Assembly: GCA_913774625.1 (NCBI GenBank)
Contig: CAJYHL010000063.1
Location: forward strand, 1 to 64,000
Source: an uncultured Acidovorax sp.
GTDB lineage: Bacteria > Pseudomonadota > Gammaproteobacteria > Burkholderiales > Burkholderiaceae_C
Direction of reading: 5' to 3'
DNA length: 64,000 bases
Below the pieces are notes generated by a model. It saw nothing but the letters and a program-made list of their open reading frames with translations, had not been told where the DNA came from and did no database searches. Made by a program: the position numbers and the translations under genes. This document shows, one piece after another, positions 33,345-41,532 of this stretch (the stretch's first letter is position 1; every line of letters starts with the position of its first letter).

Positions 33345-36158
33345 ATGGCCATGCTTGCCTACCACGGCGATCCGGCGCTGCAGCAGCGGACCATCGACCG
33401 GCTGCACGCGCTGCAGCAGACCAATCAATGGGTCCACCGGCCCATCCACTGGAACGGCCAGGCGGGCAGCCTGGTCGGCAGCCTGCTGCAAAGCGAGGAC
33501 CTGGACCGCTGGGAGGCCGAACTGGGCCTGCCCAAGTGGCTGGCCCTGGTGATCGACGCGATGATCGCCTGGAATCCGAAGGACGGATTGCCCTGGGGCA
33601 TCCGCCTGCTGCAGGGCATTCAGCCGGGCATGTCCATGGACACCACGGGCAGCCGCTGCCTGCTGGAACTGCTCGCGGGCCAACGCCACGGCCTCAAGGG
33701 CCTGAAGGCGGCCGCTGCGCTCTCCGAGGCCATGGAAGCGGTCGTCGCCCTGCACCGCGCCCGGCTCGCGGGCGAGGAGGTCTCCAATGCGCAATGGCGC
33801 CAGGCCCGCCGCATGGCCGTGGCGCAGACCAACGCGCAGGCCCCGGGCTCGCTGGAAGCCTCGCTGGGCTCCTGCATCGAATCCGCCGCCTGGGATCCCA
33901 CCTCGTCCCGCACCGCGGTGTCCGACACGCTGCGCGGCTGGATGCATCTGCACATCGCGGCGGCCATGTCCGCCTATCCCTGGAACGCGGCGGACGACGA
34001 TCAGATGCGCATCATGCTCGGCGCGCTGCACGCGGAGGCCAAGGCCCAGCGCCCGCCGGAGGAGGCGGGCCAGATCAACGTCTTCGCCCTGCTCGAGGAA
34101 AAGCACCCTGAATGGGCCCGCCGGGCCTCCGACTTCGGCCGCTACCGCAACAGCCAGTACGAAGAGCACTGGCAGCACGCCACGCGCGCCATCGAGGAGC
34201 TGCTGTGCGCACCGGTTCCCTCCGGCACCGAGCCGGCGCTGATCCCGCGCGCGCACTTCTTCGCCAACCCGAGCCGCGCGGCGCTCAGCATCAGTCCGGA
34301 CGGCCAGTGGCTGGCCTGGCTGGCCGGCGGCCAGGGCGTGATGAACATCTGGGCCGCGCCGGCGGACCGCCCCGACCAGGCCCGGCAGATCACCGGCGAC
34401 CAGCGCCGCGGCATACAGAGCTTCAGCTGGACCTACCTGCCCGGGACACTGCTCTTCTCGCAGGACCGCGACGGCGACGAGAACTGGCAGCTCTTCAGTG
34501 CCGACCTGCAGGAGGGCAGCGTGCGCCCCCTGACACCTTCCTCGCCCGGCGTACGCACCGGCGTGCAGAGCGTCAGCCGCCGCCGGCGCGAGGAGATCGT
34601 GATCGTCTCCAACGCGCGCGATGCGCGCTTCTTCGACCTGCACCTGCTGAACCTGCGCACCGGCGAACAGCTGTGCCTGGAGACCAACCCCGGCTTCTCC
34701 GGCTTCCTGCTGGACGACCGGTACGAGGTGAAGCTCGCGCTGCGCAACACGCCCGACGGCGGCAGCGAATGCCTGCGGCGCGATGCGGCGGGCGAATGGC
34801 AGCCCTGGCTGCAGTTCTCGGCCGAAGATGCGCGCAGCTCGCGCCCCTCGCACTTCGACGCCGAAGGCCGCACGCTCTACTTCTACGACAGCCGCGGCCG
34901 CGACACCGCCGCGCTGTGCGCGATCGACTGGGCAAGCGGCAGCGTGACGCAGCTGGCCGACCATCCGCTGGCCGACATCGGCGGCATGCTGACCGCGCCC
35001 GACACCTACCGCCCCCTGGCCTACGGCGTGACCTACGAGCGCTTCGAGCTGTACGTGCTGGATGCGGCCATCCGCGCCGACATCGACTACCTCGACGGCA
35101 AGGCCGCCGGAGGCGAATGGCGCCTGGCAGCGCGCACGGAGGACGACCAGCGCTGGATCGTCAGCATGTCCTCGGACACGCGCGCGCCCTCGCTCTGGCT
35201 CTACGACCGCCCGGAGCGCACGCTGCGGCACCTGCTGGACGTGCGGCCCGAGCTGGCGAACGCGCCCCTGGCGCGCATGCAGCCGGTGGTGATCCAGGCC
35301 CGCGACGGGCTCAAGCTGGTGTCCTATCTCACCCTGCCCCCGCACAAGGATGCCGGAGGGCTGCGCGCCACGGAGCCGCTGCCCCTGGTGCTGCAGGTAC
35401 ACGGCGGCCCCTGGTCGCGCGACGGCTTCGGCTACAACCCCTCGCACCAGTGGCTGGCCAACCGCGGCTACGCGGTGCTCAGCGTCAACTTCCGGGGCTC
35501 GACGGGCTTCGGCAAGCGCTTCGTCAACGCGGCCGACGGCGAGTGGGGGCGCAAGATGGACGAGGACCTGGAGGACGCAGTGGCCTGGGCCATCAAGCGC
35601 GGCATCGCCGACCCGAAGCGCCTGGGCATTTTCGGCGGCAGCTACGGCGGCTACGCGGTGCTGTCCGCGCTCACCCGCTACCCCGAGCGCTATGCCTGCG
35701 GCATCGACGTGGTGGGCCCGTCCAACCTGGAAACGCTGCTGGCGTCGATCCCGCCCTACTGGGAAGCCGACCGCGTGCGCCAGTACCGGGCGCTGGGCGA
35801 TCCGCGCACCGAGGCCGGCCGCGCCCAGCTGCACGACCGCTCGCCCCTGCACCGCGCGGCGCAGATCCGCACGCCGCTGCTGATCGCCCAGGGCGCCAAC
35901 GACCCGCGCGTGAAGCAGGCCGAGGCCGAGCAGATGGTGCAGGCGCTGCGGGACAACGGCATCGCGGTGAGCTATGCCCTCTATGCCGACGAGGGCCACG
36001 GCTTCGTGCGTGAAGCCAACCGCATGTCGTTCAACGCGCTGTGCGAGGACTTCCTGGCCCGCCACCTGGGCGGCCGCGCGGAGCCCTGGAACATGGCGGA
36101 CCATCCCGGCAGCTCGCTCGCGCTGGCGGAACACGCCGCCGGCCTGGTCGCAGCATGA
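33345..36158 (+). CDS. S9 prolyl oligopeptidase-family peptidase with a 300-residue N-terminal domain
   Basis: Encodes 937 residues from ATG 33345. Residues from about 305 form the S9 architecture: a beta-propeller (AALSISPDGQWLAWLAGGQG, ILFSQDRDGDENW-like blades) and an alpha/beta hydrolase with LQVHGGPWSRDGFGYNPSHQ, nucleophile FGGSYGGY (Ser766), GANDPRV (Asp853) and DEGHGF (His885). The first 300 residues are helical (GLPKWLALVIDAMIAWNPKD, GQINVFALLEEKHPEWARRA) and are not part of the usual family, whose members are mostly 600-700 residues. No signal peptide, so cytoplasmic. The family includes proline-specific peptidases and lasso-peptide isopeptidases. Its stop overlaps the next start (ATGA). 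Confidence 0.88.
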   Translation: MAMLAYHGDPALQQRTIDRLHALQQTNQWVHRPIHWNGQAGSLVGSLLQSEDLDRWEAELGLPKWLALVIDAMIAWNPKDGLPWGIRLLQGIQPGMSMDTTGSRCLLELLAGQRHGLKGLKAAAALSEAMEAVVALHRARLAGEEVSNAQWRQARRMAVAQTNAQAPGSLEASLGSCIESAAWDPTSSRTAVSDTLRGWMHLHIAAAMSAYPWNAADDDQMRIMLGALHAEAKAQRPPEEAGQINVFALLEEKHPEWARRASDFGRYRNSQYEEHWQHATRAIEELLCAPVPSGTEPALIPRAHFFANPSRAALSISPDGQWLAWLAGGQGVMNIWAAPADRPDQARQITGDQRRGIQSFSWTYLPGTLLFSQDRDGDENWQLFSADLQEGSVRPLTPSSPGVRTGVQSVSRRRREEIVIVSNARDARFFDLHLLNLRTGEQLCLETNPGFSGFLLDDRYEVKLALRNTPDGGSECLRRDAAGEWQPWLQFSAEDARSSRPSHFDAEGRTLYFYDSRGRDTAALCAIDWASGSVTQLADHPLADIGGMLTAPDTYRPLAYGVTYERFELYVLDAAIRADIDYLDGKAAGGEWRLAARTEDDQRWIVSMSSDTRAPSLWLYDRPERTLRHLLDVRPELANAPLARMQPVVIQARDGLKLVSYLTLPPHKDAGGLRATEPLPLVLQVHGGPWSRDGFGYNPSHQWLANRGYAVLSVNFRGSTGFGKRFVNAADGEWGRKMDEDLEDAVAWAIKRGIADPKRLGIFGGSYGGYAVLSALTRYPERYACGIDVVGPSNLETLLASIPPYWEADRVRQYRALGDPRTEAGRAQLHDRSPLHRAAQIRTPLLIAQGANDPRVKQAEAEQMVQALRDNGIAVSYALYADEGHGFVREANRMSFNALCEDFLARHLGGRAEPWNMADHPGSSLALAEHAAGLVAA

Positions 36159-37357
36159 TGCCCGCAGCCGCCGCAACAGCCGCAATAGCCGCGCCAGCGG
36201 CCGCAGCAGCGCCCTCGGCCGCCCCGCAGGCCGGGGGCGGCCAGCGCAGCCGCCAGCGCGCCTGGGAGGCCGAGTGCATCGCGCGCATCGAGGCGGACTT
36301 CAGCCGCTCGGCCGACACCCACCTGATCCCCATGGCGCTGCCCGGCTACCCGGGGATCGACGTGTATTTCAAGGACGAGTCCAGCCACCCCACGGGCAGC
36401 CTCAAGCACCGGCTGGCACGCTCGCTCTTCCTCTACGCGCTCTCCAACGGCTGGCTGCGCGAGGGCGCGCCGGTCATCGAGGCTTCCAGCGGCTCGACGG
36501 CCGTCTCGGAAGCCTACTTCGCGCGGCTGCTGGGCCTGCCCTTCGTCGCGGTGGTGCCCTCCTCCACCTCGCCCGAGAAGATCGCCGCCATCGAATTCCA
36601 CGGTGGGTGCTGCCACTTCGTGGACCGCGCCTGCGACCTGCACGCCGCATCGGTGCTGCTGGCCCGCGAAAGCGGCGGCCACTTCATGGACCAGTTCGTC
36701 TATGCCGAACGCGCCACCGACTGGCGTGCCAACAACAACATCGCCGAATCCATCTTCCGGCAGATGCAGCTGGAACCGCACCCGGTGCCCGAATGGATCG
36801 TCTGCAGCCCCGGCACCGGCGGCACCTCGGCCACCCTGGGGCGCTACGTGCGCTACCGCCGGCACTCCACGCGCATCCTGTGCGCCGACCCGGAGACCTC
36901 GGTGTTCTTCGACTACTACCAGGGCGTGCAGCAGGGCTGTCCCGACGCGGACCTGGCCCTCGCCGAGGGCTCACGCATCGAGGGCATAGGCCGCCCGCAG
37001 GTGGAGCGCAGCTTCGTCGCCCACTGCGTGGATGCGATGGTCAAGGTGCCCGACGCGCTGTCGCTGGCCGCCATGCGCCACGTCTCCCGCGTGCTGGGGC
37101 GGCGCGTGGGCGGCTCCACCGGCACCAACTTCGTCGGCCTGCTGTGCGCGGCCCAGCGGATGGCCGCCGAAGGCCGCCAGGGCTCCATCGTCTCCATCCT
37201 CTGCGACAGCGGCGAGCGCTATGCGCGCAGCTACTACGACGCCGCCTGGTACGAGCGCAACCGCATCGACATCGCCGAGGCCGATCGGCAGCTGGCCCGC
37301 TTCCTGGACGGCGCCCCCGTGGCCTCCGTGCTGCGCCAGGCCTCGGCCTCCGCCTGA
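36155..37357 (+). CDS. PLP-dependent cysteine-synthase-family lyase (Cds1-like)
   Basis: Encodes 400 residues from ATG 36155 (or the next ATG codon). After an Ala-rich N-terminal tail the fold-type II enzyme begins at about residue 36. YFKDESSHPTGSLKHRLARS carries the PLP lysine (Lys84); EASSGSTAVSEAYFARLLG binds PLP phosphate; CSPGTGGTSATLGRYVRYRR is the glycine loop. This divergent subgroup, with the SSGSTAVSEAYF motif, contains cysteine desulfhydrases (Cds1-like) rather than biosynthetic CysK. Degradation of cysteine released from a peptide would fit the operon; this is inferred. Four-base overlap with the S9 gene shows translational coupling. Confidence 0.82.
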   Translation: MMPAAAATAAIAAPAAAAAPSAAPQAGGGQRSRQRAWEAECIARIEADFSRSADTHLIPMALPGYPGIDVYFKDESSHPTGSLKHRLARSLFLYALSNGWLREGAPVIEASSGSTAVSEAYFARLLGLPFVAVVPSSTSPEKIAAIEFHGGCCHFVDRACDLHAASVLLARESGGHFMDQFVYAERATDWRANNNIAESIFRQMQLEPHPVPEWIVCSPGTGGTSATLGRYVRYRRHSTRILCADPETSVFFDYYQGVQQGCPDADLALAEGSRIEGIGRPQVERSFVAHCVDAMVKVPDALSLAAMRHVSRVLGRRVGGSTGTNFVGLLCAAQRMAAEGRQGSIVSILCDSGERYARSYYDAAWYERNRIDIAEADRQLARFLDGAPVASVLRQASASA

Positions 37358-37412
37358 CCGGCCACGCCGCCGCAACGCGTCCACAGACATCGCACCGCAA
37401 GGCCTGGACACC

Positions 37413-38135
37413 ATGAACAGAAAGCCTCCCAAGAAAGAATTGCGCGACCGCGCGCCGGGCCTGGCGCTGGTCGCGGCCCTGCACGTGGGCCTGGCCTACG
37501 TGCTGGTGAGCAGCACCGGCCTCCTGCCCAAGAAGGATCCCGAAAAGGACGCGCTGCTGGTGACGCTGCTGGCCGAGAAGCGCCCGGAACCGCTGGTCCA
37601 GGCGCCGCCACCGCCCGCTCCGCCGCCTCCGCCCGCGCCCAAGCCGCCGCCACCGGCCCCCCGGCCGCCGCCGCCCGCCCCGAAGCCGCCGCCGCCGCCA
37701 CGGCCGGCGCCCGAGCGCCAGCCTGTCGAGGTGGTGCCGCCGGCGCCGCCCGCTCCACCCGCACCCGCGCAGCCGCCCGCTCCCACGCCCTCGCCGCCGG
37801 CCCCCGTGGCGGCGCCCGCTCCGGCCGCGCCGCCGGCGCCCGTGCCCGCGCCCGCCCAGCCGGCCACGGCTTCGGTCGAACTGGTCTGCTCCAACTACGC
37901 TGCCGTGCGCGAGTCCGTCGGCTATCCCTCTCGCGCGCGCCGCCAGGGCCTGGAGGGCACGGTGGTGGCCGAGTTCAACGTATCGCCCAGCGGCGCGGTG
38001 CAGGACCTGCGCATCGCCAGTTCCAGTTCCGACCTGTTCGACGGTCCCGTGCTGGAAGCCATGCGCCAGCTACGCTGCGCCGGCCAGGGCCAGCCCGTGC
38101 GGGTGCGCGTGCCTTTCAGCTTCCGGCTGAAGTGA
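37413..38135 (+). CDS. tonB: TonB energy transducer
   Basis: Encodes 240 residues: an N-terminal membrane anchor (PGLALVAALHVGLAYVLV), a long Pro-rich spacer (about residues 55-145) and a C-terminal TonB domain (VGYPSRARRQGLEGTVVAEF, SPSGAVQDLRIASSSSDLFD, VRVRVPFSFRLK). It spans the periplasm to energise outer-membrane receptors. Gene order TonB-ExbB-ExbD-ExbD places it with a dedicated motor, presumably serving the receptor at 28797. Confidence 0.93.
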   Translation: MNRKPPKKELRDRAPGLALVAALHVGLAYVLVSSTGLLPKKDPEKDALLVTLLAEKRPEPLVQAPPPPAPPPPPAPKPPPPAPRPPPPAPKPPPPPRPAPERQPVEVVPPAPPAPPAPAQPPAPTPSPPAPVAAPAPAAPPAPVPAPAQPATASVELVCSNYAAVRESVGYPSRARRQGLEGTVVAEFNVSPSGAVQDLRIASSSSDLFDGPVLEAMRQLRCAGQGQPVRVRVPFSFRLK

Positions 38136-38259
38136 CGGCCCGGCAACCGCCCGCGATCCCACGCGCCACGTCCACCGTTCCGCCAACGCCCCCGCCCCTT
38201 CCTTTTCGTCCTTCTTCGCCGTCCACCCGTTTCCCGTCCTGATCCCCGGAGAGAGCACC

Positions 38260-39150
38260 ATGTCCCAACGCCCGTTCCACCCCACCTTCCTGCGCGGCCT
38301 CCTCGCCGCTCCGCTGCTGGCCCTGTCGCTGCTGGCCGCACCGCCGCAGGCCGCGGCCCAGGCCGCTCCCGCCGCCGGCACGGCAGCCACCCAGCCGGCA
38401 GCGGCGGACGGCAGCGACGCAGCCACCGCACGCCCGGCCCTCCCGGCCGCGCAGGCCGCGCCGCGCAAGGCCGGCGAAGAGAACCCTTACGGCTTCAAGG
38501 CCATGTGGGAGCACGGCGATCTGGTGTCGCGCGGCACCCTGTTCATCCTGCTCATCATGTCGGCCACCAGCTGGTACGTGATCGTCACCAAGCTGCTCGA
38601 GCAGCGCCGCGTCCACGGCCATGCCCAGCTGGTGCAGGCCGACTTCTGGCGCCAGGGCGACCTGCGGGGCGCCACCAAGGCGCTGCCTGACGCCAGCGTG
38701 TTCCGCTACGTGGCCGAATCCGGCCTCGTCGCCCAGCAGCAGTACGAAGGCCCGCTCACCCAGCAGGTGGACCGCAACAGCTGGCTGAGCCAGTCGGTGC
38801 TGCAGGCCATCGACGCCGTCGGCGACCGGCTGCAGGGCGGGCTGGCGGTGCTGGCCACGGTGGGCTCCACGGCGCCGTTCGTGGGTCTCTTCGGCACCGT
38901 CTGGGGCATCTACCACGCGCTCACGGCCATCGGCCTGGCGGGCCAGGCCAGCATCGACAAGGTGGCGGGCCCGGTGGGCGAGGCGCTGATCATGACCGCC
39001 ATCGGCCTGGCCGCCGCCGTGCCCGCCGTGCTGGGCTACAACTGGCTGGTGCGCCGCAACAAGGTGGCGCTCGACGAGGTGCGCGACTTCGGCACGCAGC
39101 TGCACACGGCCCTGCTGGGCGGCAAGCCCGCCATCACGCTGGAGGCCTGA
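38260..39150 (+). CDS. exbB: ExbB/TolQ-family proton channel subunit
   Basis: Encodes 296 residues. An N-terminal signal-like segment and an Ala/Pro-rich stretch are followed by three membrane helices (LFILLIMSATSWYVIVTKLL, LAVLATVGSTAPFVGLFGTV and ALIMTAIGLAAAVPAVLGYN). The conserved STAPFVGLFGTVWGIYHAL and GEALIMTAIGLAAAVPAV are the MotA/TolQ/ExbB signature. It is long for ExbB because of the extension before helix 1, as in other betaproteobacterial ExbB. Two bases separate it from exbD. Confidence 0.93.
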   Translation: MSQRPFHPTFLRGLLAAPLLALSLLAAPPQAAAQAAPAAGTAATQPAAADGSDAATARPALPAAQAAPRKAGEENPYGFKAMWEHGDLVSRGTLFILLIMSATSWYVIVTKLLEQRRVHGHAQLVQADFWRQGDLRGATKALPDASVFRYVAESGLVAQQQYEGPLTQQVDRNSWLSQSVLQAIDAVGDRLQGGLAVLATVGSTAPFVGLFGTVWGIYHALTAIGLAGQASIDKVAGPVGEALIMTAIGLAAAVPAVLGYNWLVRRNKVALDEVRDFGTQLHTALLGGKPAITLEA

Positions 39151-39152
39151 CC

Positions 39153-39572
39153 ATGGCGATGAACGTCGGCCAGGACGACGGCGACCCGCTGGTCTCGTCC
39201 ATCAACACCACGCCGCTGGTGGATGTGATGCTGGTGCTGCTGATCATCTTCCTGATCACCATTCCCGTGGCCACACAGACGGTGCCGGTCGCCCTGCCCA
39301 AGGAAACCAACGACCCGCGGCAGGCCAAGGTGGAGGACATCAACCTGTCGGTCACGCGCGACGGCGGCATCTACTGGAACGCGGCGCCCATCAGCCTGGA
39401 AACGCTGCAGCAGCGCCTGGCCGCTGCGGCCGGCAGCAAGCCCCAGCCCATGGTGCAGGTCTATGGCGACGCGTCGGCCACCTACCTGCCTGTGGGCCGC
39501 ATCGTGCGCGCAGCGCAGAACGCCGGCATCGAGAAGCTCGGCTTCGTGACCGAGCCGGTCCACAACCCCTGA
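39153..39572 (+). CDS. exbD: ExbD biopolymer transport protein (first copy)
   Basis: Encodes 139 residues with one N-terminal membrane helix, NTTPLVDVMLVLLIIFLITI, that carries the essential membrane aspartate, and a periplasmic domain ending AGIEKLGFVTEP. It forms the TonB motor with ExbB. A second ExbD gene follows after 13 bases. Confidence 0.93.
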   Translation: MAMNVGQDDGDPLVSSINTTPLVDVMLVLLIIFLITIPVATQTVPVALPKETNDPRQAKVEDINLSVTRDGGIYWNAAPISLETLQQRLAAAAGSKPQPMVQVYGDASATYLPVGRIVRAAQNAGIEKLGFVTEPVHNP

Positions 39573-39585
39573 ACGGAGAACCGCC

Positions 39586-40011
39586 ATGGCATTGCCGAGA
39601 CGGGGCAGGAAGCAAGACGCCGCGCTGATGATGGAGATCAACACCACGCCGCTCATCGACGTGATGCTGGTGCTGCTCATCATGCTGATCATCACCATAC
39701 CGATGCAGCTGCACACGGTGGAGCTGGACCTGCCCGTGCCCACCGACAGCCCGCCGCCGCCGCCCAAGGACGTTCGCATCGTGCGCATCGGCATCGGCCC
39801 CGGAAGCGCCATCCAGTGGAACGGCGAGGCCATCGATCTCGCCGCGCTGAACGAGCGCCTGGCCGCCGCCGCCACCCAGCCTGATCAGCCCGAACTGCAT
39901 GTGCGCCCCGACGCGCAGGCCAGCTACGCCACCGTGGTGCATGTGATGGCCTCCATCAAGCAGCATGGCCTGACCAAGGTGGGGCTCACCGGGCAGGAAC
40001 AGTTCAACTGA
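39586..40011 (+). CDS. exbD: ExbD biopolymer transport protein (second copy)
   Basis: Encodes 141 residues. The membrane helix NTTPLIDVMLVLLIMLIITI has the conserved aspartate, and the periplasmic part ends QHGLTKVGLTGQEQFN. It is clearly diverged from the first copy (different spacer DLPVPTDSPPPPPKD), so the pair is not a recent duplication. Double exbD operons are known in Xanthomonas and other plant-associated bacteria. Confidence 0.93.
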   Translation: MALPRRGRKQDAALMMEINTTPLIDVMLVLLIMLIITIPMQLHTVELDLPVPTDSPPPPPKDVRIVRIGIGPGSAIQWNGEAIDLAALNERLAAAATQPDQPELHVRPDAQASYATVVHVMASIKQHGLTKVGLTGQEQFN

Positions 40012-40050
40012 CCGCCCACCCGACACCGACAGAGACGAGACCGATAGACC

Positions 40051-41532
40051 ATGAAATTCCAACTGCACACCTTCGCCCACCCTGCCCGGCTGCTGGAAAC
40101 CGACTGCGACTGCCTGGTGGCGGGCATCGGCGGCCAGAAGCCCAAGGGCCTGGCCAAGGCCATCGACCAGGCCACCGGCGGCCTGCTGACACGGCTGCAG
40201 GGCGAAGGCGAGATCACCGGCAAGGCCGGCCAGACCCTGATGCTGCAGGCCGTGGCCGGCCTGAAGGCACGCCGCCTGCTGCTGGTGGGCACCGATGCCC
40301 CCGCCTCAGGGCCTGCGCCGGAGCCTGCCGCCCTGGCCCGCGCCGCAGCCAGGGCGGTCGCGGCCACCCGCGCCGCGAACGTCGTCTGGGCGCTAGGCGA
40401 TGGCGACGAAGAGGCCTGGACCCATGCCGTGCTGGAAATGCAGCAGGCCGACTACCGCTTCGACGCCTACCGCACGGGCGAGCAGCCCGCGCCGCCACCC
40501 GAGCGCACGCTGACCTTCGCCACCGACGATGCGAAGCGCCACGGCGCCCTGCGGGCACGGCTGGAACAGGCCCAGGCCATCGCCCACGGCATGGCACTGG
40601 CGCGCGACCTGGGCAACACTCCGCCCAACATCTGCACCCCCGCCCATCTGGCCGACGCCGCCCAGGCGCTGGGCCGGGACTGGGGCCTGGAGGTGGAGGT
40701 CTTCGACCGCGCCGCCATCGAGGCGCTCGGCATGCATTCCTTCCTGGCCGTGGCGCAGGGATCGACGCAGGAGCCGCGCCTGATCGTGCTGCGCTACCAG
40801 GGTGACAAAGCCAGGCGCGCGCCCGTGGCGCTGGTCGGCAAGGGCGTGACCTTCGACTCCGGCGGCATCTCGATCAAGCCGGCCGAGGCCATGGACGAGA
40901 TGAAGTACGACATGTGCGGCGCTGCCAGCGTGCTGGGCACGCTGCGCGCCTGCGCCGAGATGCGGCTCAAGGTCAACCTGGTAGGGGTGATCGTGGCCTG
41001 CGAGAACATGCCCGCCGGCAATGCGCTCAAGCCGGGCGATGTCGTGCGCTCGCTGAGCGGCACCACCATCGAGGTGCTGAACACCGATGCCGAAGGCCGC
41101 CTGATCCTCTGCGATGCGCTCACCTACGCCCAGCGGCGCTTCGAGCCGGCCGAAACCATCGACATCGCCACGCTGACCGGCGCCTGCGTGATCGCGCTGG
41201 GCCATGTGCGCAGCGGCCTCTACGCCAACGACGACGCGCTGGGCCAGGCCCTGCTGGCGGCGGGCGACAAGCTGTCCGACCCGGCCTGGCGCATGCCGCT
41301 GGATGCGGCCTACCACGAGTCGCTCAAGTCGCGGGTGGCCGACATCGCCAACATCGGCGGGCGCCCGGGCGGCAGCGTGACGGCGGCGTGCTTCCTGTCG
41401 CGCTTCGTGCAGGGCCGCTGGGCGCACCTGGACATCGCCGGCACCGCCTGGAAGAGCGGCGCGGACAAGGGCGGCACCGGCCGGCCCGTGCCCCTGCTGG
41501 CGCAGTACCTCATCGACCGCGCCGCATCGTGA
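40051..41532 (+). CDS. pepA: Leucyl aminopeptidase (M17)
   Basis: Encodes 493 residues. The C-terminal catalytic domain has the two-metal motifs VGKGVTFDSGGISIKPAEAM and the M17 signature NTDAEGRLIL; NTPPNICTPAHLAD is the usual start of the domain. The N-terminal macro-like domain is present. It removes N-terminal amino acids from peptides in the cytoplasm. The stop overlaps the next start (GTGA), so translation is coupled to the M24 peptidase. M17 is often a housekeeping gene, but here it is embedded among genes for uptake. Confidence 0.93.
   Translation: MKFQLHTFAHPARLLETDCDCLVAGIGGQKPKGLAKAIDQATGGLLTRLQGEGEITGKAGQTLMLQAVAGLKARRLLLVGTDAPASGPAPEPAALARAAARAVAATRAANVVWALGDGDEEAWTHAVLEMQQADYRFDAYRTGEQPAPPPERTLTFATDDAKRHGALRARLEQAQAIAHGMALARDLGNTPPNICTPAHLADAAQALGRDWGLEVEVFDRAAIEALGMHSFLAVAQGSTQEPRLIVLRYQGDKARRAPVALVGKGVTFDSGGISIKPAEAMDEMKYDMCGAASVLGTLRACAEMRLKVNLVGVIVACENMPAGNALKPGDVVRSLSGTTIEVLNTDAEGRLILCDALTYAQRRFEPAETIDIATLTGACVIALGHVRSGLYANDDALGQALLAAGDKLSDPAWRMPLDAAYHESLKSRVADIANIGGRPGGSVTAACFLSRFVQGRWAHLDIAGTAWKSGADKGGTGRPVPLLAQYLIDRAAS

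Noticed and set aside
36155-37357. Biosynthetic cysteine synthase CysK/CysM
   Set aside because: The substrate loop reads SSGSTAVSEAYF and the flanking sequence differs from CysK; position inside a peptidase operon fits a catabolic Cds1-like enzyme better, although not proven.
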